This document shows, piece after piece, positions 44,784 through 54,375 of a stretch of DNA of 64,000 nucleotides. The number at the start of each line of letters is the position of its first letter. Positions within the stretch are counted from its first letter, which is position 1. The stretch is from Hyphococcus sp. (lineage in GTDB: Bacteria; Pseudomonadota; Alphaproteobacteria; Caulobacterales; Parvularculaceae). A program made the translations under genes and the position numbers. Below the pieces are notes generated by a model. It searched no databases and was not told the origin of the DNA. It saw only the letters and a program-made list of their open reading frames with translations. The DNA is taken from NCBI GenBank assembly GCA_028289605.1, contig JANQON010000011.1, positions 111,698 to 175,697 on the forward strand, in the 5' to 3' direction.

Positions 44784-46017
44784 TCCCGGGAAAACTGTTG
44801 ATTGGACACCCACCCGCGAAGCAGGCCTCGCGCGGCTTGAAGCGTTCACGCCGAAGATGGGCCGCGCTTACGCGGCGCAACGCAACTTCGATCTCGGACC
44901 ACACGACCGATCAAACATCTCCGCGTTATCGCCTTGGATCCGACATCGCTTGATATCGGAATCAGAGGTATTGTCCGCCGCTCTTGGCGCGCATCGCTTT
45001 CACGATGCTGAAAAATTTGTCCAGGAAGTCTTCTGGCGCGGTTATTTCAAAGGGTGGCTCGAGCAACACCCGGGCGTGTGGGTCGACTACCGAGACGGTT
45101 TGCGCGATGACCTCAGAGCTTTGAGAGACGATCACTCATTGCTGTCGGCGTATCAAGCGGCGACACAGGGCGATACAGGTATCGATTGTTTCGACGCCTG
45201 GGCGCGAGAGCTTCGTGAATTCGGGTATCTCCACAATCATGCGCGCATGTGGTTCGCCAGCATTTGGATCTTTACCCTGAAGCTGCCCTGGCGCCTCGGC
45301 GCCGACTTTTTGATCAGGCATTTGATGGATGGCGATCCGGCGTCGAATACGCTGTCATGGCGGTGGGTGGCGGGTCTGCACACCAAAGGAAAAAACTACG
45401 TCGCCCGCCGCGATAACATCAGGCGCTACGCCAATCACCGGTTTGACGTGAATGCAGGGCTCGCTCTTGAACCGGCGCCGCTGCAGGAAGACGCAAGCAT
45501 TGCTGTAAGGCAGGCGTTAAAAACACCTCGAACACATGTCGTTTCCGGAGACTACGGCGTCATTGTTACGGAGGAAGACTGCTGCGGCGACATGGCCCTG
45601 CTGCCGGAACACCCTCCTTCAGCAGTGCTTGTGATTGGGCCTTTGGATAGGGGGTCGCCGGCGCCTCTTGGCGAGAAAGCAAAGGCTTTCGTGAGTGGCG
45701 CTCTTGATGCCGGTGAGAAAGCGCTAGTTGAGTCGTTTGGCGTTGAAGCGCGCCGCGTTGATCCTCAAAACGCCGCCGAGCAGATCAGCCAATGGGCTCA
45801 ATCCGCGGCGCTGACGACTGTTGTCACGGCGGCGTCGCCTGTCGGACCAGTTCAGGACTTAATCACATCGACGGCGGACAGGCTGAATGCTGCGGGCGTT
45901 ACGCTCGTAAGACTTTCGCGCGACTACGACCACATGGTTTGGCCGCACGCTTCCAAGGGGTTCTTTGCGCTGAAGAAAAAGATCCCGTTCATCATCAACC
46001 AGCTTGGTATGGTGTGA
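44776..46017 (+). CDS. Photolyase-like FAD-binding protein with swapped domain order
   Basis: The protein has 413 residues. The helical FAD-binding photolyase domain comes first, about residues 10-240: [70 protein letters not shown]. The usual N-terminal antenna domain is absent. Instead a C-terminal segment at about 250-413 has alternating strand and helix composition and reads like an alpha/beta fold ([41 protein letters not shown]). This suggests a circular permutation of the normal photolyase layout. It may be a repair enzyme, a photoreceptor or a partner of the upstream photolyase. The start overlaps the DUF2256 gene by 8 bp. Confidence 0.85.
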   Translation: MNDPGKTVDWTPTREAGLARLEAFTPKMGRAYAAQRNFDLGPHDRSNISALSPWIRHRLISESEVLSAALGAHRFHDAEKFVQEVFWRGYFKGWLEQHPGVWVDYRDGLRDDLRALRDDHSLLSAYQAATQGDTGIDCFDAWARELREFGYLHNHARMWFASIWIFTLKLPWRLGADFLIRHLMDGDPASNTLSWRWVAGLHTKGKNYVARRDNIRRYANHRFDVNAGLALEPAPLQEDASIAVRQALKTPRTHVVSGDYGVIVTEEDCCGDMALLPEHPPSAVLVIGPLDRGSPAPLGEKAKAFVSGALDAGEKALVESFGVEARRVDPQNAAEQISQWAQSAALTTVVTAASPVGPVQDLITSTADRLNAAGVTLVRLSRDYDHMVWPHASKGFFALKKKIPFIINQLGMV

Positions 46018-46042
46018 TCAGCATCACTATAACGTCGCCGCT

Positions 46043-46249
46043 TTACGCGCCGCCACGACTGATAAGCCAGGTGAATAGCATCAGGATGGCGATGGTGACG
46101 GCCTGAAATTCGACCCTGAGGCGCATGAGCCGATTGCCGTTTCTTTTGTTGAACGAACCACCCTTTGCGAGGGAATAGATGCCGAACCCCAAAGCAACCA
46201 GCGTCGCAATAAGGCCAATGGGTATGAGAAAGAACACAAACGTACTCAC
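46043..46249 (-). CDS. HIG1-domain (twin-transmembrane) protein
   Basis: The protein has about 68 residues with two transmembrane helices. Between them the sequence NGNRLMRLRVEFQ follows the HIG1-type pattern x-x(3)-R-x-R-x(3)-Q. Such proteins in alphaproteobacteria and mitochondria associate with cytochrome oxidase supercomplexes. The start is a GTG at 46249 with GGAG seven bases upstream; the longer frame to 46324 would add a non-membrane, Cys/Trp-rich stretch and is not supported. It converges on the photolyase-like gene with a 25-bp gap and is divergent from the methyltransferase at 46499. Confidence 0.78.
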   Translation of the reverse strand: MSTFVFFLIPIGLIATLVALGFGIYSLAKGGSFNKRNGNRLMRLRVEFQAVTIAILMLFTWLISRGGA

Positions 46250-46498
46250 CGATTTTCTCCAACAGAATTTGTCCGGAACGACACAGAGAGTACGGTTTGA
46301 CCAATTGCATTGGTTCGCAGTCAAAGTGACGCACCGGCACGAGCGCGGGACGCTGCAGGAGTCACCGATTCCTTCCGGCTCTTGTAGCGACGCCGGACAT
46401 CTAATTCAGCCCGATCCAAAGCATGAGCCTTGCCAGCCTTGGCGCCGAACCCCACAACCGACTGGAAGAACACTTAAATCTGGCGAGACCCGAACAGC

Positions 46499-47197
46499 AT
46501 GACTGAGAAATCAAATTCCTTCGTAGAAATATTCAACGATCCTGAGCACGCCGCCCAATATGCTGACGGCCCGTCGAAATTCGTACCGGGCTTTCATGAC
46601 CTGCACCGTATGGCCGGTGTTCTTATCCGTGAGCATGCGCCCTCAAACGCCCATGTTCTGGTGCACGGTGCAGGCGGAGGGTTGGAACTTGAAGCTTTTG
46701 CTGCGGAAAATCCCGGGTGGACCTTTCTGGGCGTCGATCCGGCGAAGCCCATGCTTGATGAAGCGAGGACGCGACTGGGCGACCTCAACGAGCGAGTCTC
46801 GCTTCACCATGGATATGTTGACGATGCGCCTGCGGGCCCCTTCGACGCCGCCACCAGCTTTCTAACGCTCCACTTCCTGAACGCCGCCGAGCGCCGAGAA
46901 ACGGTGTCTGAAATTGTTCGACGGCTAAAGCCCGGCGCTCCATTCGTGACTGCGCATTGCAGTTTTCCTCAAGACACGAAACGCCGAGATGCTTGGCTCA
47001 CGAGGCATCGGGCGTTCGCCATTGCCTCGGGTATCGACGCAGAAGTAGCTGAACACGGACGAAAAACAATTTCTGATAGCATCGAAGTCTTTGACCCCGA
47101 GATCGACGAAAAAATCCTGCGTGATGCGGGTCTATCGGACGTCACACTGTTCTACTCAGCTTTCACCTGGCGAGGCTGGATTGGACGGGCTGAATAA
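46499..47197 (+). CDS. Class I SAM-dependent methyltransferase (copy 1)
   Basis: The protein has 232 residues. SAM-binding motif I is VLVHGAGGGLELEAFA, motif II contains FLGVDPAKPMLDEA and motif IV FDAATSFLTLHFL. The fold resembles CmoA/tRNA-type methyltransferases. A second gene at 58449 is closely similar along its full length, starting IEIFNDPEQAAKYADGPAKF versus VEIFNDPEHAAQYADGPSKF here. Substrate unknown. It stands alone, divergent from the HIG1 gene across about 250 bp. Confidence 0.85.
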   Translation: MTEKSNSFVEIFNDPEHAAQYADGPSKFVPGFHDLHRMAGVLIREHAPSNAHVLVHGAGGGLELEAFAAENPGWTFLGVDPAKPMLDEARTRLGDLNERVSLHHGYVDDAPAGPFDAATSFLTLHFLNAAERRETVSEIVRRLKPGAPFVTAHCSFPQDTKRRDAWLTRHRAFAIASGIDAEVAEHGRKTISDSIEVFDPEIDEKILRDAGLSDVTLFYSAFTWRGWIGRAE

Positions 47198-47673
47198 AAG
47201 GCGTTCGCTCTGTCGGGCTAAGGCGTTTTCTCTCTCGTCCTCCCCCGCCCTTGTCACTACCCGCGACCCCAAGCGCTGTCGTCGACAAGGCGACAAAATG
47301 CGGATTTCCACAAAGCAGCTGGCGGTGCAAGCGACCGCGATCGAACGGGTCTCCAGCGGAAAACCCATAGCTACCCAGAGAATCCGGAAACCCTGCAGCC
47401 CCTCACGGAAAATACTGGCACGTCAATATGACGCCGCTCGCGATATCTTCCTTCTCAAGCGCATCGGCGATGACAAGTTCGCTCTTGCCTGTGAAGAGTT
47501 TCGCTTGGCAAAGGTTGCAAGCACCGCTTCGGTATTGGCGAGCCCCGTAGCCGGAGCGAATGACAGCCTTGCGCCAGGTTGACGAATTGTTGCGCAACAG
47601 TTCCGGGCGCTGACGGAAACGATGCGAACGAATCCGATGTCGAGAGGTGACCGGGCCCAGGAAGACGCGGTTG
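47198..47673. other. Intergenic region; no gene supported
   Basis: Between the methyltransferase and the class A beta-lactamase there are open frames on both strands, such as one ending at 47582, but none has a ribosome-binding site or recognisable sequence. A decayed gene is possible. I see no transposon ends. Confidence 0.45.
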
Positions 47674-48660
47674 TCATGCTTCAATCCACTTGGCGGCGAG
47701 CCGGCCCACTTCAGCGAGTACGGCCTCATCCTCTTTGCGGATCGAGTTGTAAGCGGCCGGAGCGTCGTAATAACAAGCGATGATTACCGGCGCGCGACCC
47801 GGCGGCCACACGATAGCCACGTCGTTGTACTTGTTGACCATCGATGGCGCGACGCCGGATCCCGTTTTGTTTCCGGCGATCCATTCCGACGGCAAACCGG
47901 CGCGTAGACGTCGCCGACCCGTGCGCGTCTCTTGCATCCAACCGATGAGTCGTCCTTGCGCAGCGTCGGAGAGACCGTCGCCCAGTAGGAAGTGACGCAA
48001 CGAGAAAGCCATGGCGCGCGGGGTGGTTGTATCGCGTACCTCACCCCTGGGCGCCAGATTCATCTCGGGTTCGTATCGGTCCAGGCGCGTGATTTGATCA
48101 CCGGCCTGCCGCATGCGCCGCGTAAAGCCATCGGGCCCGCCGATCAGGTCCAGCAACAGGTTGGCGGCGACATTGTCGCTGGTAGTTTGGGCTGCGCGCG
48201 CCAGCGCCTCGACTGTCATTCCGCCGGCAGCGAGATTTGCCGACGTAACAGGCGCATAGAACACCATGTCCCTTTCTGTAAAAGGAACTACTTGTTCTGC
48301 GTTTAGCGCTCCTTGATCAATTTCCTGTAGGATCATTGCCGCTAGGAGCGCCTTGAACGTCGAGCACATTCCAAACCGCTCGTCGAGGCGAACCCCAACC
48401 AACGCTTCGCTTCCGGTGTTCAGTACGCAAACGCCCAGTCGACCGCCGACGCGGTCCTCGAGAGCGGCAAACGTATCGTCGTCGGAATTGCGCTCGACCG
48501 GCCTGGCAGACCCAACTGACAAAAGCGAAAACGCCGACGCGCCGACCGCGCCTGCGAGTATGCTGCGACGACTCCAGGGTTTCGGGGCGCTCTCGCGAAG
48601 AAGGGTTGCGCCGTGGTCCGATTGGCCAATCTTCTGTTTGCCCACGCTGTTCGTCTCCAT
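47674..48660 (-). CDS. Class A beta-lactamase
   Basis: The full active-site set of a class A serine beta-lactamase is present: S-T-F-K in MCSTFKALLAA, S-D-N in TTSDNVAANL, E-x-x-x-N in RYEPEMNLAP and K-T-G in GNKTGSGVAP. A twin-arginine-like signal (WSRRSILAGAVGASAF) points to Tat export. No Cys follows the K-T-G motif at the position used for the disulfide of class A carbapenemases, so an ordinary penicillinase or cephalosporinase profile is more likely. The start at 48660 lacks a clear ribosome-binding site; an upstream ATG at 48744 would add an unlikely leader. No LysR-type regulator is adjacent. Confidence 0.9.
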   Translation of the reverse strand: METNSVGKQKIGQSDHGATLLRESAPKPWSRRSILAGAVGASAFSLLSVGSARPVERNSDDDTFAALEDRVGGRLGVCVLNTGSEALVGVRLDERFGMCSTFKALLAAMILQEIDQGALNAEQVVPFTERDMVFYAPVTSANLAAGGMTVEALARAAQTTSDNVAANLLLDLIGGPDGFTRRMRQAGDQITRLDRYEPEMNLAPRGEVRDTTTPRAMAFSLRHFLLGDGLSDAAQGRLIGWMQETRTGRRRLRAGLPSEWIAGNKTGSGVAPSMVNKYNDVAIVWPPGRAPVIIACYYDAPAAYNSIRKEDEAVLAEVGRLAAKWIEA

Positions 48661-48928
48661 GTAAAACACGGCTGTGCCGCATTCTAGAATCAGCGGTTCG
48701 ACCGCATTGACCCAATTCGCCGCCGAGCACACATCAGATATCAACAGCCGGCGTCGTTGCGCAACTCCAATGCCGGGGCGTTAATCGTTCGCTCGTTCCC
48801 GCCCCGCAGTCTGCCGATACGACCAATCGCGAGCGCCTTGCCTGCAATAGCCTTCAACCAGCAGAGTTATTGGCGACTGGCGCGCTGTAATGCATTATGC
48901 TGACTTGATTATTCGAGAGGAGCCGAAC

Positions 48929-49882
48929 ATGAGGTCAATTCACCGAAGGTCTTCGCAAGCTTCCGTCAATCGACCAGGGTCGCCGAGCGCCTTTATTGCC
49001 TTACTTGTGTTCACATTTTTCTCGAACGCCTTTCCAACCGCGTCTTGGGCGGGCGCGCTTACAGAGTCACCTGACCTCGCCTATTTTGACGGGCCAGAAT
49101 TCGATGACGAAAAGCACCGGCTTGATCTGGTCGCGCCCAGCGATGGATCGGCGGCTGCAACGATGTTGTGGATTCACGGCGGCGCATGGGCGTTTGGCGA
49201 CAGGAAAGATGACCTGGAACTTGCACGCGCTTTTGCGCGTGAAGGCGTCGCCGTTGCGGTGATGTCCTACCGACTCAGTCCCGGCTCTTGGCGCGGCGAA
49301 GAGTTTCCCGCGACGGGCGTACAACATCCAGAACATGTCAAAGACGTTGCACGCGCCTTTGCGTGGTTGCACGCGAATGCTGACAGCTACGGTTTGGACG
49401 ATGACAGGCTGTTTGTAAGCGGCTTCTCCGCCGGCGGCCACCTGTCTGCGCTCCTTGCAATGGATCCGCGTTATTTGGAGACGTTCGGGCTTGACCCCGC
49501 CGATATGCTCGCCGCGCTTCCTGTCGCTGGCGGTTACGATTTGAACGACTATTACACAGCTATCGAAGAAGGTATGGGTGAAGACACTGCGATTGGTCAC
49601 GTTCTCGGCGTATTCGGACCACGGGAGTCACTCGCAGACGCATCACCGATAACATATCTTGAAAATGCAACGGTTCCGATGCTTGTCCTGACAGAAGGCC
49701 AGACCGCGGACTACACGCGTGTTTTTGAAGAGGCCGTCGCGGCCTCAGGCAAGACTGACTTAATTTCATTCCGCTACTTCAACGAAGAAACCCACGCGTC
49801 TCTTCTGGCAATGTTGAGCGCCGAGGAAAGCCCAGCCCGCGACGAAATGATCGCCTTCATGAGATCTCAACTCCAGGACTAG
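48929..49882 (+). CDS. Exported alpha/beta hydrolase, HSL/carboxylesterase type
   Basis: The protein has about 317 residues. A signal peptide ends near ASWAGA. The oxyanion motif is IHGGAWAFGD, the nucleophile elbow is GFSAGGH, and the likely His base is in NEETHASL near the C-terminus. The acid is probably Asp in EGQTADYT. This fits the hormone-sensitive-lipase family, which hydrolyses short acyl esters. The start at 48929 has GGAG upstream. It stands alone between the beta-lactamase (divergent) and the tricorn-type protease (convergent). Confidence 0.87.
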   Translation: MRSIHRRSSQASVNRPGSPSAFIALLVFTFFSNAFPTASWAGALTESPDLAYFDGPEFDDEKHRLDLVAPSDGSAAATMLWIHGGAWAFGDRKDDLELARAFAREGVAVAVMSYRLSPGSWRGEEFPATGVQHPEHVKDVARAFAWLHANADSYGLDDDRLFVSGFSAGGHLSALLAMDPRYLETFGLDPADMLAALPVAGGYDLNDYYTAIEEGMGEDTAIGHVLGVFGPRESLADASPITYLENATVPMLVLTEGQTADYTRVFEEAVAASGKTDLISFRYFNEETHASLLAMLSAEESPARDEMIAFMRSQLQD

Positions 49883-50001
49883 CGATCGAAGGCTTGGCGA
49901 ACGTGCGGTCGCCAACGTTTAGGGGTTTGAACTGCGGCAACAAAAATGGAACACGTTTGTTCATTGCCGCAGCGTTGGACGGAAGCAGTGTTAGTCTCCA
50001 G

Positions 50002-53000
50002 CTATTGCCCAAGCTCCGTCGGATAGGGCGGCGCATCGGTTGGGACTGGATTATCGAAATCTTGAAGGTCCGAAAGCGTTTTTTGGATCGCCGCCGCTAG
50101 CTGGCTGTCCTGTCCATTATTGGCTGCAACCGGATCGAGCTTTACCTCAATATCGGGCGCAACCCCTTCATTTTCGACCGACCAATTGTAATCAACGTCG
50201 TAGAAGCGGAAAAACGGTACGGTGAGAAAGCCGCCATCGATGAGCGAAGGATTTGCGGCGATTCCGATCAGGCCGCCCCATGTTCTTGTTCCCATCAGTG
50301 TGCCAAGCTTCTCAACGCGGAAAGAGTAAGGCAGGAAATCACCGCCTGAGCCTGCGTCCTGATCAATGAGCATCACCTTCGGACCATAATGAGCGCCGCC
50401 GGGCGTGTTGAACGTTGCGCCGTGCCGATCCTTCCAGCCCGAAAGATAGGAACGGCCAAGAACATCGGTTATGTAATTAGCCGCTTGGCCGCCGCCATTG
50501 GATCGTTCATCAATAATCAGCGCTTCTTTGTTCGTCTGCGGAAAGAACATCCGATTGAAAAAAGTAAACCCTGCGCCCGCCGTATTCGGGAGATAGACAT
50601 ATCCAACGCGGCCGCCCGTCTCTTCCGTGACCAGGGCGCGGTTGCCCTCTACCCAGGCCCAAAGTCGCATTTGAGACTCATCGCCAATCGGTTCTATGGT
50701 TATCGGACGAAGACCGCGACCTGTGGCGTCATCCGCAATGCCAAGGACCACTTGCGACCCGACGGCGCCCTGCAGAAAACGAAAAATGTTGTCGTTTTCA
50801 CCAAGAGGAATTCCATTGACGGTTAAGATGTAGTCGCCTTCGCTAACGTCAATACCAGGCTGGGCCAGCGGGGCTTTGATAAAAGGATTCCAAAGCTCGC
50901 CAGTGTAAATGCGATTGATGCGGATAGCGCCGCTGTCGACGCCAAGATCAGCGCCGAGCAGTCCAACACCGGGATTGTCGCCAGAATAGGTGTCTCCGCC
51001 GCCGACCCGATTGTGACCAACTTGCATTTCCGCAATCATCTGGACAAGGACCGTATTCAGGTCCTCTCGTCGCCCGACATGATCGAGTAATGGCTCATAC
51101 TTGTCTGCCACAGCCTGCCAATTGAGGCCGTGCATATTTGGATCGTAGAAGTACTTCGCCTCCATCCGCACAACGTCGCGGAATATCTGCCTCCATTCTT
51201 CCTTCGGATCGACCACTATCCTAAGGCCTGACGTGTCCAATGGCTCGACCTCGTCGCCTGAAGCGTCGCCGAACAGCATCTGCCCATCGGGCTTCAGCGC
51301 GAGCATCTTTTTGCCGTCGCCGGAAAGTGTAAACCCGGTAACGCCCCTTGCGACCTCGGAGGTTTCTTTTTTGTCCGCCGACCATCGCATCAACGCGAAG
51401 TTGGCGCCAAACGGCGTGCCCGGCGGCGCATTCGAAACGCCAGGCTGCTCCGCTTTCAGGTAAAGCAGGTCGCCATTTGCAGCGACTTCAAGGCCGTAAT
51501 AGGCGTCTTCGGCGACTGGCAGGGCTACGATACGATCCACTAGGTAGTCAGCATCAAGATCGACGTTAGTTTCCTTTTCACCTGACGCTTCTTCACCTTC
51601 CTCTTCAGCTTCTGAACTCTCCTGACTTTCATCTTCATCGCCTTTGCCCGCCGCAATGGGAGAAGCGCCTTCATCGGAGAGGACCGCTACATAAAGACCG
51701 GCGCGATAAGGTTTTTCCTGTGTCGAAAGATCTAAGCCGACTTGCGTAGGGCCCGAATTCGTCGAGGCCGCAAAATAAAGGTACTTGCCGTCGGGACTGA
51801 ACGCGGGGTCTCCGATATCGGCCATGCCGTCGGAAATCTTTATCTGGCGATTGCCTATGAGTGCTTTGAGGTCGAACAGGACTAGGTCCTGCATGAAATT
51901 GGCGCCTTCAATCGTTGCGGCGAGCCAGCCGCCATCCGGCGAAACTGAAACGGAGTGCGAAACACGACGCACATGGGTGGCGAGCGTTCTTGTATTTCCA
52001 CTATCCAAATCGATGAGTCGCAGGCGGAGTTCATCATCTTCAAAAACAATTTTCTTGCCGTTGGGTGTGAACGCCAGGAGGCGATGGAAACCGTCACCTA
52101 GCGCGATCCTCTTCTCGTCAGCCGGGTCGCCATCGATCAAACTTCGGATAAAGGCTATGCCGTCAACAAGACCTAAGCGCTTAGCTTCACCGTCATAGAC
52201 CTGACTTCGCACGACTAAGCTTTGCACGTCGCCATCGTCATGAACATATGCAACGCGTTGTCCGTCTGGCGACCAAAGGGCCGTATACGCGCGGTCGCCG
52301 CCTTGAGCCGTCAAATTGCGCACAGATCCTTCGTCCGTCGGCAATGTGAAGACATCGCCGCGCGCCGTCACAAGGGCTCTCTTGCCTGTTGTCGAAAGAC
52401 TGATGGAATCAATACTGCGCTTCGCATCTTTGAACCCCGGCTGGAGCTGCGGCAGGTCGGACGCCAACGAGATAGAGAGAGCCTGGGCTGGACCGTTCTG
52501 AGCGAGATTTAGCGTTTTGAGCCGTCCGCCTGCCTCGTAAATCAGAGTATCGCCATGAAGGTCTGCGGCGATAACGTCCCATTCGGATTCACTCGAAAGC
52601 TGACTGATCTCTTCGCTTCCGGCGTTATAACGATATACGTTGAACCGCTTGTTCGCCCCCCGATCTGAGAGGAAGATAACGTCATTCCCGTAAAACATGG
52701 GATAAATGTCGTTGACCCTCTCGCCTGGAATCTCGGTCGCCTCACTGTTCACCGGATCAAGAATAGTAACGCTTGGCGACGCGCCGCCGCGATAGCCGGC
52801 CCAGCCTGAGGAACCGCCAAATAAGCCATTGTATGCTGGTCCGTGGCTGATATACGCAAGGCGCTCGCCGGTCTCATGCCAGTCGCCCTGGAAGTAACGC
52901 GCGAGCATCTGCTTCTCTGGCATCCCGCCGCTTAGGCTAACGTGGTAGAGTTGATCAGACCGACCATGGTTGGTTTCACGATCTGACGCAAAAGCGACGC

Positions 53001-53355
53001 TGGCTCCGTCGGCGCTCCACCCTCTTACAAAGTCCGAACGCGGATGCCATGTCAGGCGTTGCGGAACGCCGCCCGCGGCTGGCACGACAAAGACATCGAG
53101 GTTGCCGCCATACGATCCGGTAAAGGCAATTTGCGAACCGTCGGGCGAGAAGTACGGCGTCATCTCCGTTCCCGGATGCGACGTCAGTCGCCTCGTATCA
53201 GACCCGTCACGCGCCGCCGTCCAGATGTCGCCTGCGTAGGTGAATGCAATACGATCGCTGCTGATGGCAGGATCGCCCAGAAGCAACGTCTCCGCCGATG
53301 CAGTTGCGGCGAAAACAGCAAGTGTAAGCGCGCCAGAGGCAAACAAAGCCTTCAT
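50002..53355 (-). CDS. Tricorn-type S41 peptidase with beta-propeller and PDZ domains
   Basis: The protein has 1117 residues with a signal peptide (MKALFASGALTLAVFAATASA). An N-terminal WD/TolB-like propeller contains repeated SPDG blades. At about 575-600 there is a strongly acidic linker of Asp, Glu and Ser. PDZ-like (GDYILTVNG) and S41 core domains follow. The catalytic residues are His in EMQVGHNRVG, Ser in DAGSGGDFLPY, and Glu in VENEGVAPD. Tricorn proteases degrade peptides to small fragments. The archaeal form is cytoplasmic; this one carries an export signal. It probably digests peptides in the periplasm. Confidence 0.9.
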   Translation of the reverse strand: MKALFASGALTLAVFAATASAETLLLGDPAISSDRIAFTYAGDIWTAARDGSDTRRLTSHPGTEMTPYFSPDGSQIAFTGSYGGNLDVFVVPAAGGVPQRLTWHPRSDFVRGWSADGASVAFASDRETNHGRSDQLYHVSLSGGMPEKQMLARYFQGDWHETGERLAYISHGPAYNGLFGGSSGWAGYRGGASPSVTILDPVNSEATEIPGERVNDIYPMFYGNDVIFLSDRGANKRFNVYRYNAGSEEISQLSSESEWDVIAADLHGDTLIYEAGGRLKTLNLAQNGPAQALSISLASDLPQLQPGFKDAKRSIDSISLSTTGKRALVTARGDVFTLPTDEGSVRNLTAQGGDRAYTALWSPDGQRVAYVHDDGDVQSLVVRSQVYDGEAKRLGLVDGIAFIRSLIDGDPADEKRIALGDGFHRLLAFTPNGKKIVFEDDELRLRLIDLDSGNTRTLATHVRRVSHSVSVSPDGGWLAATIEGANFMQDLVLFDLKALIGNRQIKISDGMADIGDPAFSPDGKYLYFAASTNSGPTQVGLDLSTQEKPYRAGLYVAVLSDEGASPIAAGKGDEDESQESSEAEEEGEEASGEKETNVDLDADYLVDRIVALPVAEDAYYGLEVAANGDLLYLKAEQPGVSNAPPGTPFGANFALMRWSADKKETSEVARGVTGFTLSGDGKKMLALKPDGQMLFGDASGDEVEPLDTSGLRIVVDPKEEWRQIFRDVVRMEAKYFYDPNMHGLNWQAVADKYEPLLDHVGRREDLNTVLVQMIAEMQVGHNRVGGGDTYSGDNPGVGLLGADLGVDSGAIRINRIYTGELWNPFIKAPLAQPGIDVSEGDYILTVNGIPLGENDNIFRFLQGAVGSQVVLGIADDATGRGLRPITIEPIGDESQMRLWAWVEGNRALVTEETGGRVGYVYLPNTAGAGFTFFNRMFFPQTNKEALIIDERSNGGGQAANYITDVLGRSYLSGWKDRHGATFNTPGGAHYGPKVMLIDQDAGSGGDFLPYSFRVEKLGTLMGTRTWGGLIGIAANPSLIDGGFLTVPFFRFYDVDYNWSVENEGVAPDIEVKLDPVAANNGQDSQLAAAIQKTLSDLQDFDNPVPTDAPPYPTELGQ

Positions 53356-53712
53356 CAGAGGACTCCTTTTTATTTGGAAGCGGATGTTCCTCAGCCGCCA
53401 TAGTTAAGGTTAGAGCCGGATTTTCCGATAGGACAACTCGTATCGTTCTGCAAAGTCAATCTCACCCCCGTCAGCAGGGTGTTGGCGACATCCAACCCCT
53501 CTCAGATCGACCGCTTCCAAACCCTGCATGCGCGGCCAAGATTTTGATCCACCGATTTCAACCTAAAACGAACGTTTGCTTTTGTTCCGACTTGCTGCGT
53601 TCGACTGAATTCGCACAACCCTTGTTACTCTGGACTGTGCGAGCGAAGTAGTGGTTATGTAGGCGTCAGCTTTTTCCAAATTGGCGAGACGCCTGCTCGC
53701 CCAAACCGAATT
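53356..53712. other. Intergenic region upstream of the tricorn-type gene; no gene seen
   Basis: This stretch must contain the promoter for the tricorn-type protease and the 3' end of the DUF3299 transcript region. No coding frame, terminator hairpin or operator repeat stands out. Confidence 0.5.
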
Positions 53713-54312
53713 TCAGCCGTCGTAAGTTTCCCAAGATTCAATCTCCAGCGTATATGCCGCATCGCCAAGGTCGTTGATGTTGCGTCTCGCCCGCAGAACG
53801 CCAACAGCCCATATTGCATCCCACTGCTTGCCGAGCGCCACTGGAGTCTCTGCAACCACATACACTATCTGGTTTGGCGGCGGCGGCGGCGTGTGAATGC
53901 ATGCGCCGAAATAAGGCACCAGCAAAAACTCCGAGATCTTCCCGGATTCGACATACTCGAACGGAAGCACATAGCCGGGAATGCGCACACGCGCGCCATC
54001 GAGTTCCTCGACAACGTTAAACGTGCCGATTTGCGGCATCAAATCCAACTCCGAGCCTTCCGGAATGGTGGCGTACTTGTCCTCTTCCGCCACATCGAAC
54101 AGACTTTGCGACTGTTGGGTTTGGAGCTTTTTGTCGAGTTCCGCAAAGTATTCGGCGAACAGCCGATCGATTTCTTCAACCTCGCCTTCGGGCAGCAGTG
54201 TTTCCCAATTGATCGTCAGCGGCTTTTCAACGACCGACTCGGGGCGGCTTGTCTCTGCGGGTCCCGAGCAGGCGGACGCCAGAAACGCAGCGATAAACAA
54301 AAACAGTCTCAT
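53713..54312 (-). CDS. DUF3299 lipoprotein
   Basis: The protein has 199 residues. The signal peptide MRLFLFIAAFLASAC ends in a lipobox. The mature part contains RIPGYVLPFEYVESGK and LLVPYFGACIHTPPPPPNQI, the hallmark of DUF3299; the Cys-x-His followed by prolines may bind metal or substrate. The start at 54312 has AAGG five bases upstream; an ATG at 54327 is possible. It lies 63 bp downstream of the deacetylase operon in the same direction. Function unknown. Confidence 0.82.
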   Translation of the reverse strand: MRLFLFIAAFLASACSGPAETSRPESVVEKPLTINWETLLPEGEVEEIDRLFAEYFAELDKKLQTQQSQSLFDVAEEDKYATIPEGSELDLMPQIGTFNVVEELDGARVRIPGYVLPFEYVESGKISEFLLVPYFGACIHTPPPPPNQIVYVVAETPVALGKQWDAIWAVGVLRARRNINDLGDAAYTLEIESWETYDG

Positions 54313-54375
54313 AAGCGCCTTAGACATAGGTCAATTGCGCATATTTGGTATACGCATTTACGGGCTGTTTGCTGC

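Noticed and set aside
47198..47673. Possible decayed gene or transposon fragment
   Set aside because: No inverted repeats, target duplications or transposase motifs are visible, and the open frames are not protein-like.
47674..48660. Carbapenemase-type class A beta-lactamase
   Set aside because: The Cys after K-T-G that pairs with the Cys before the active Ser in that group is absent.
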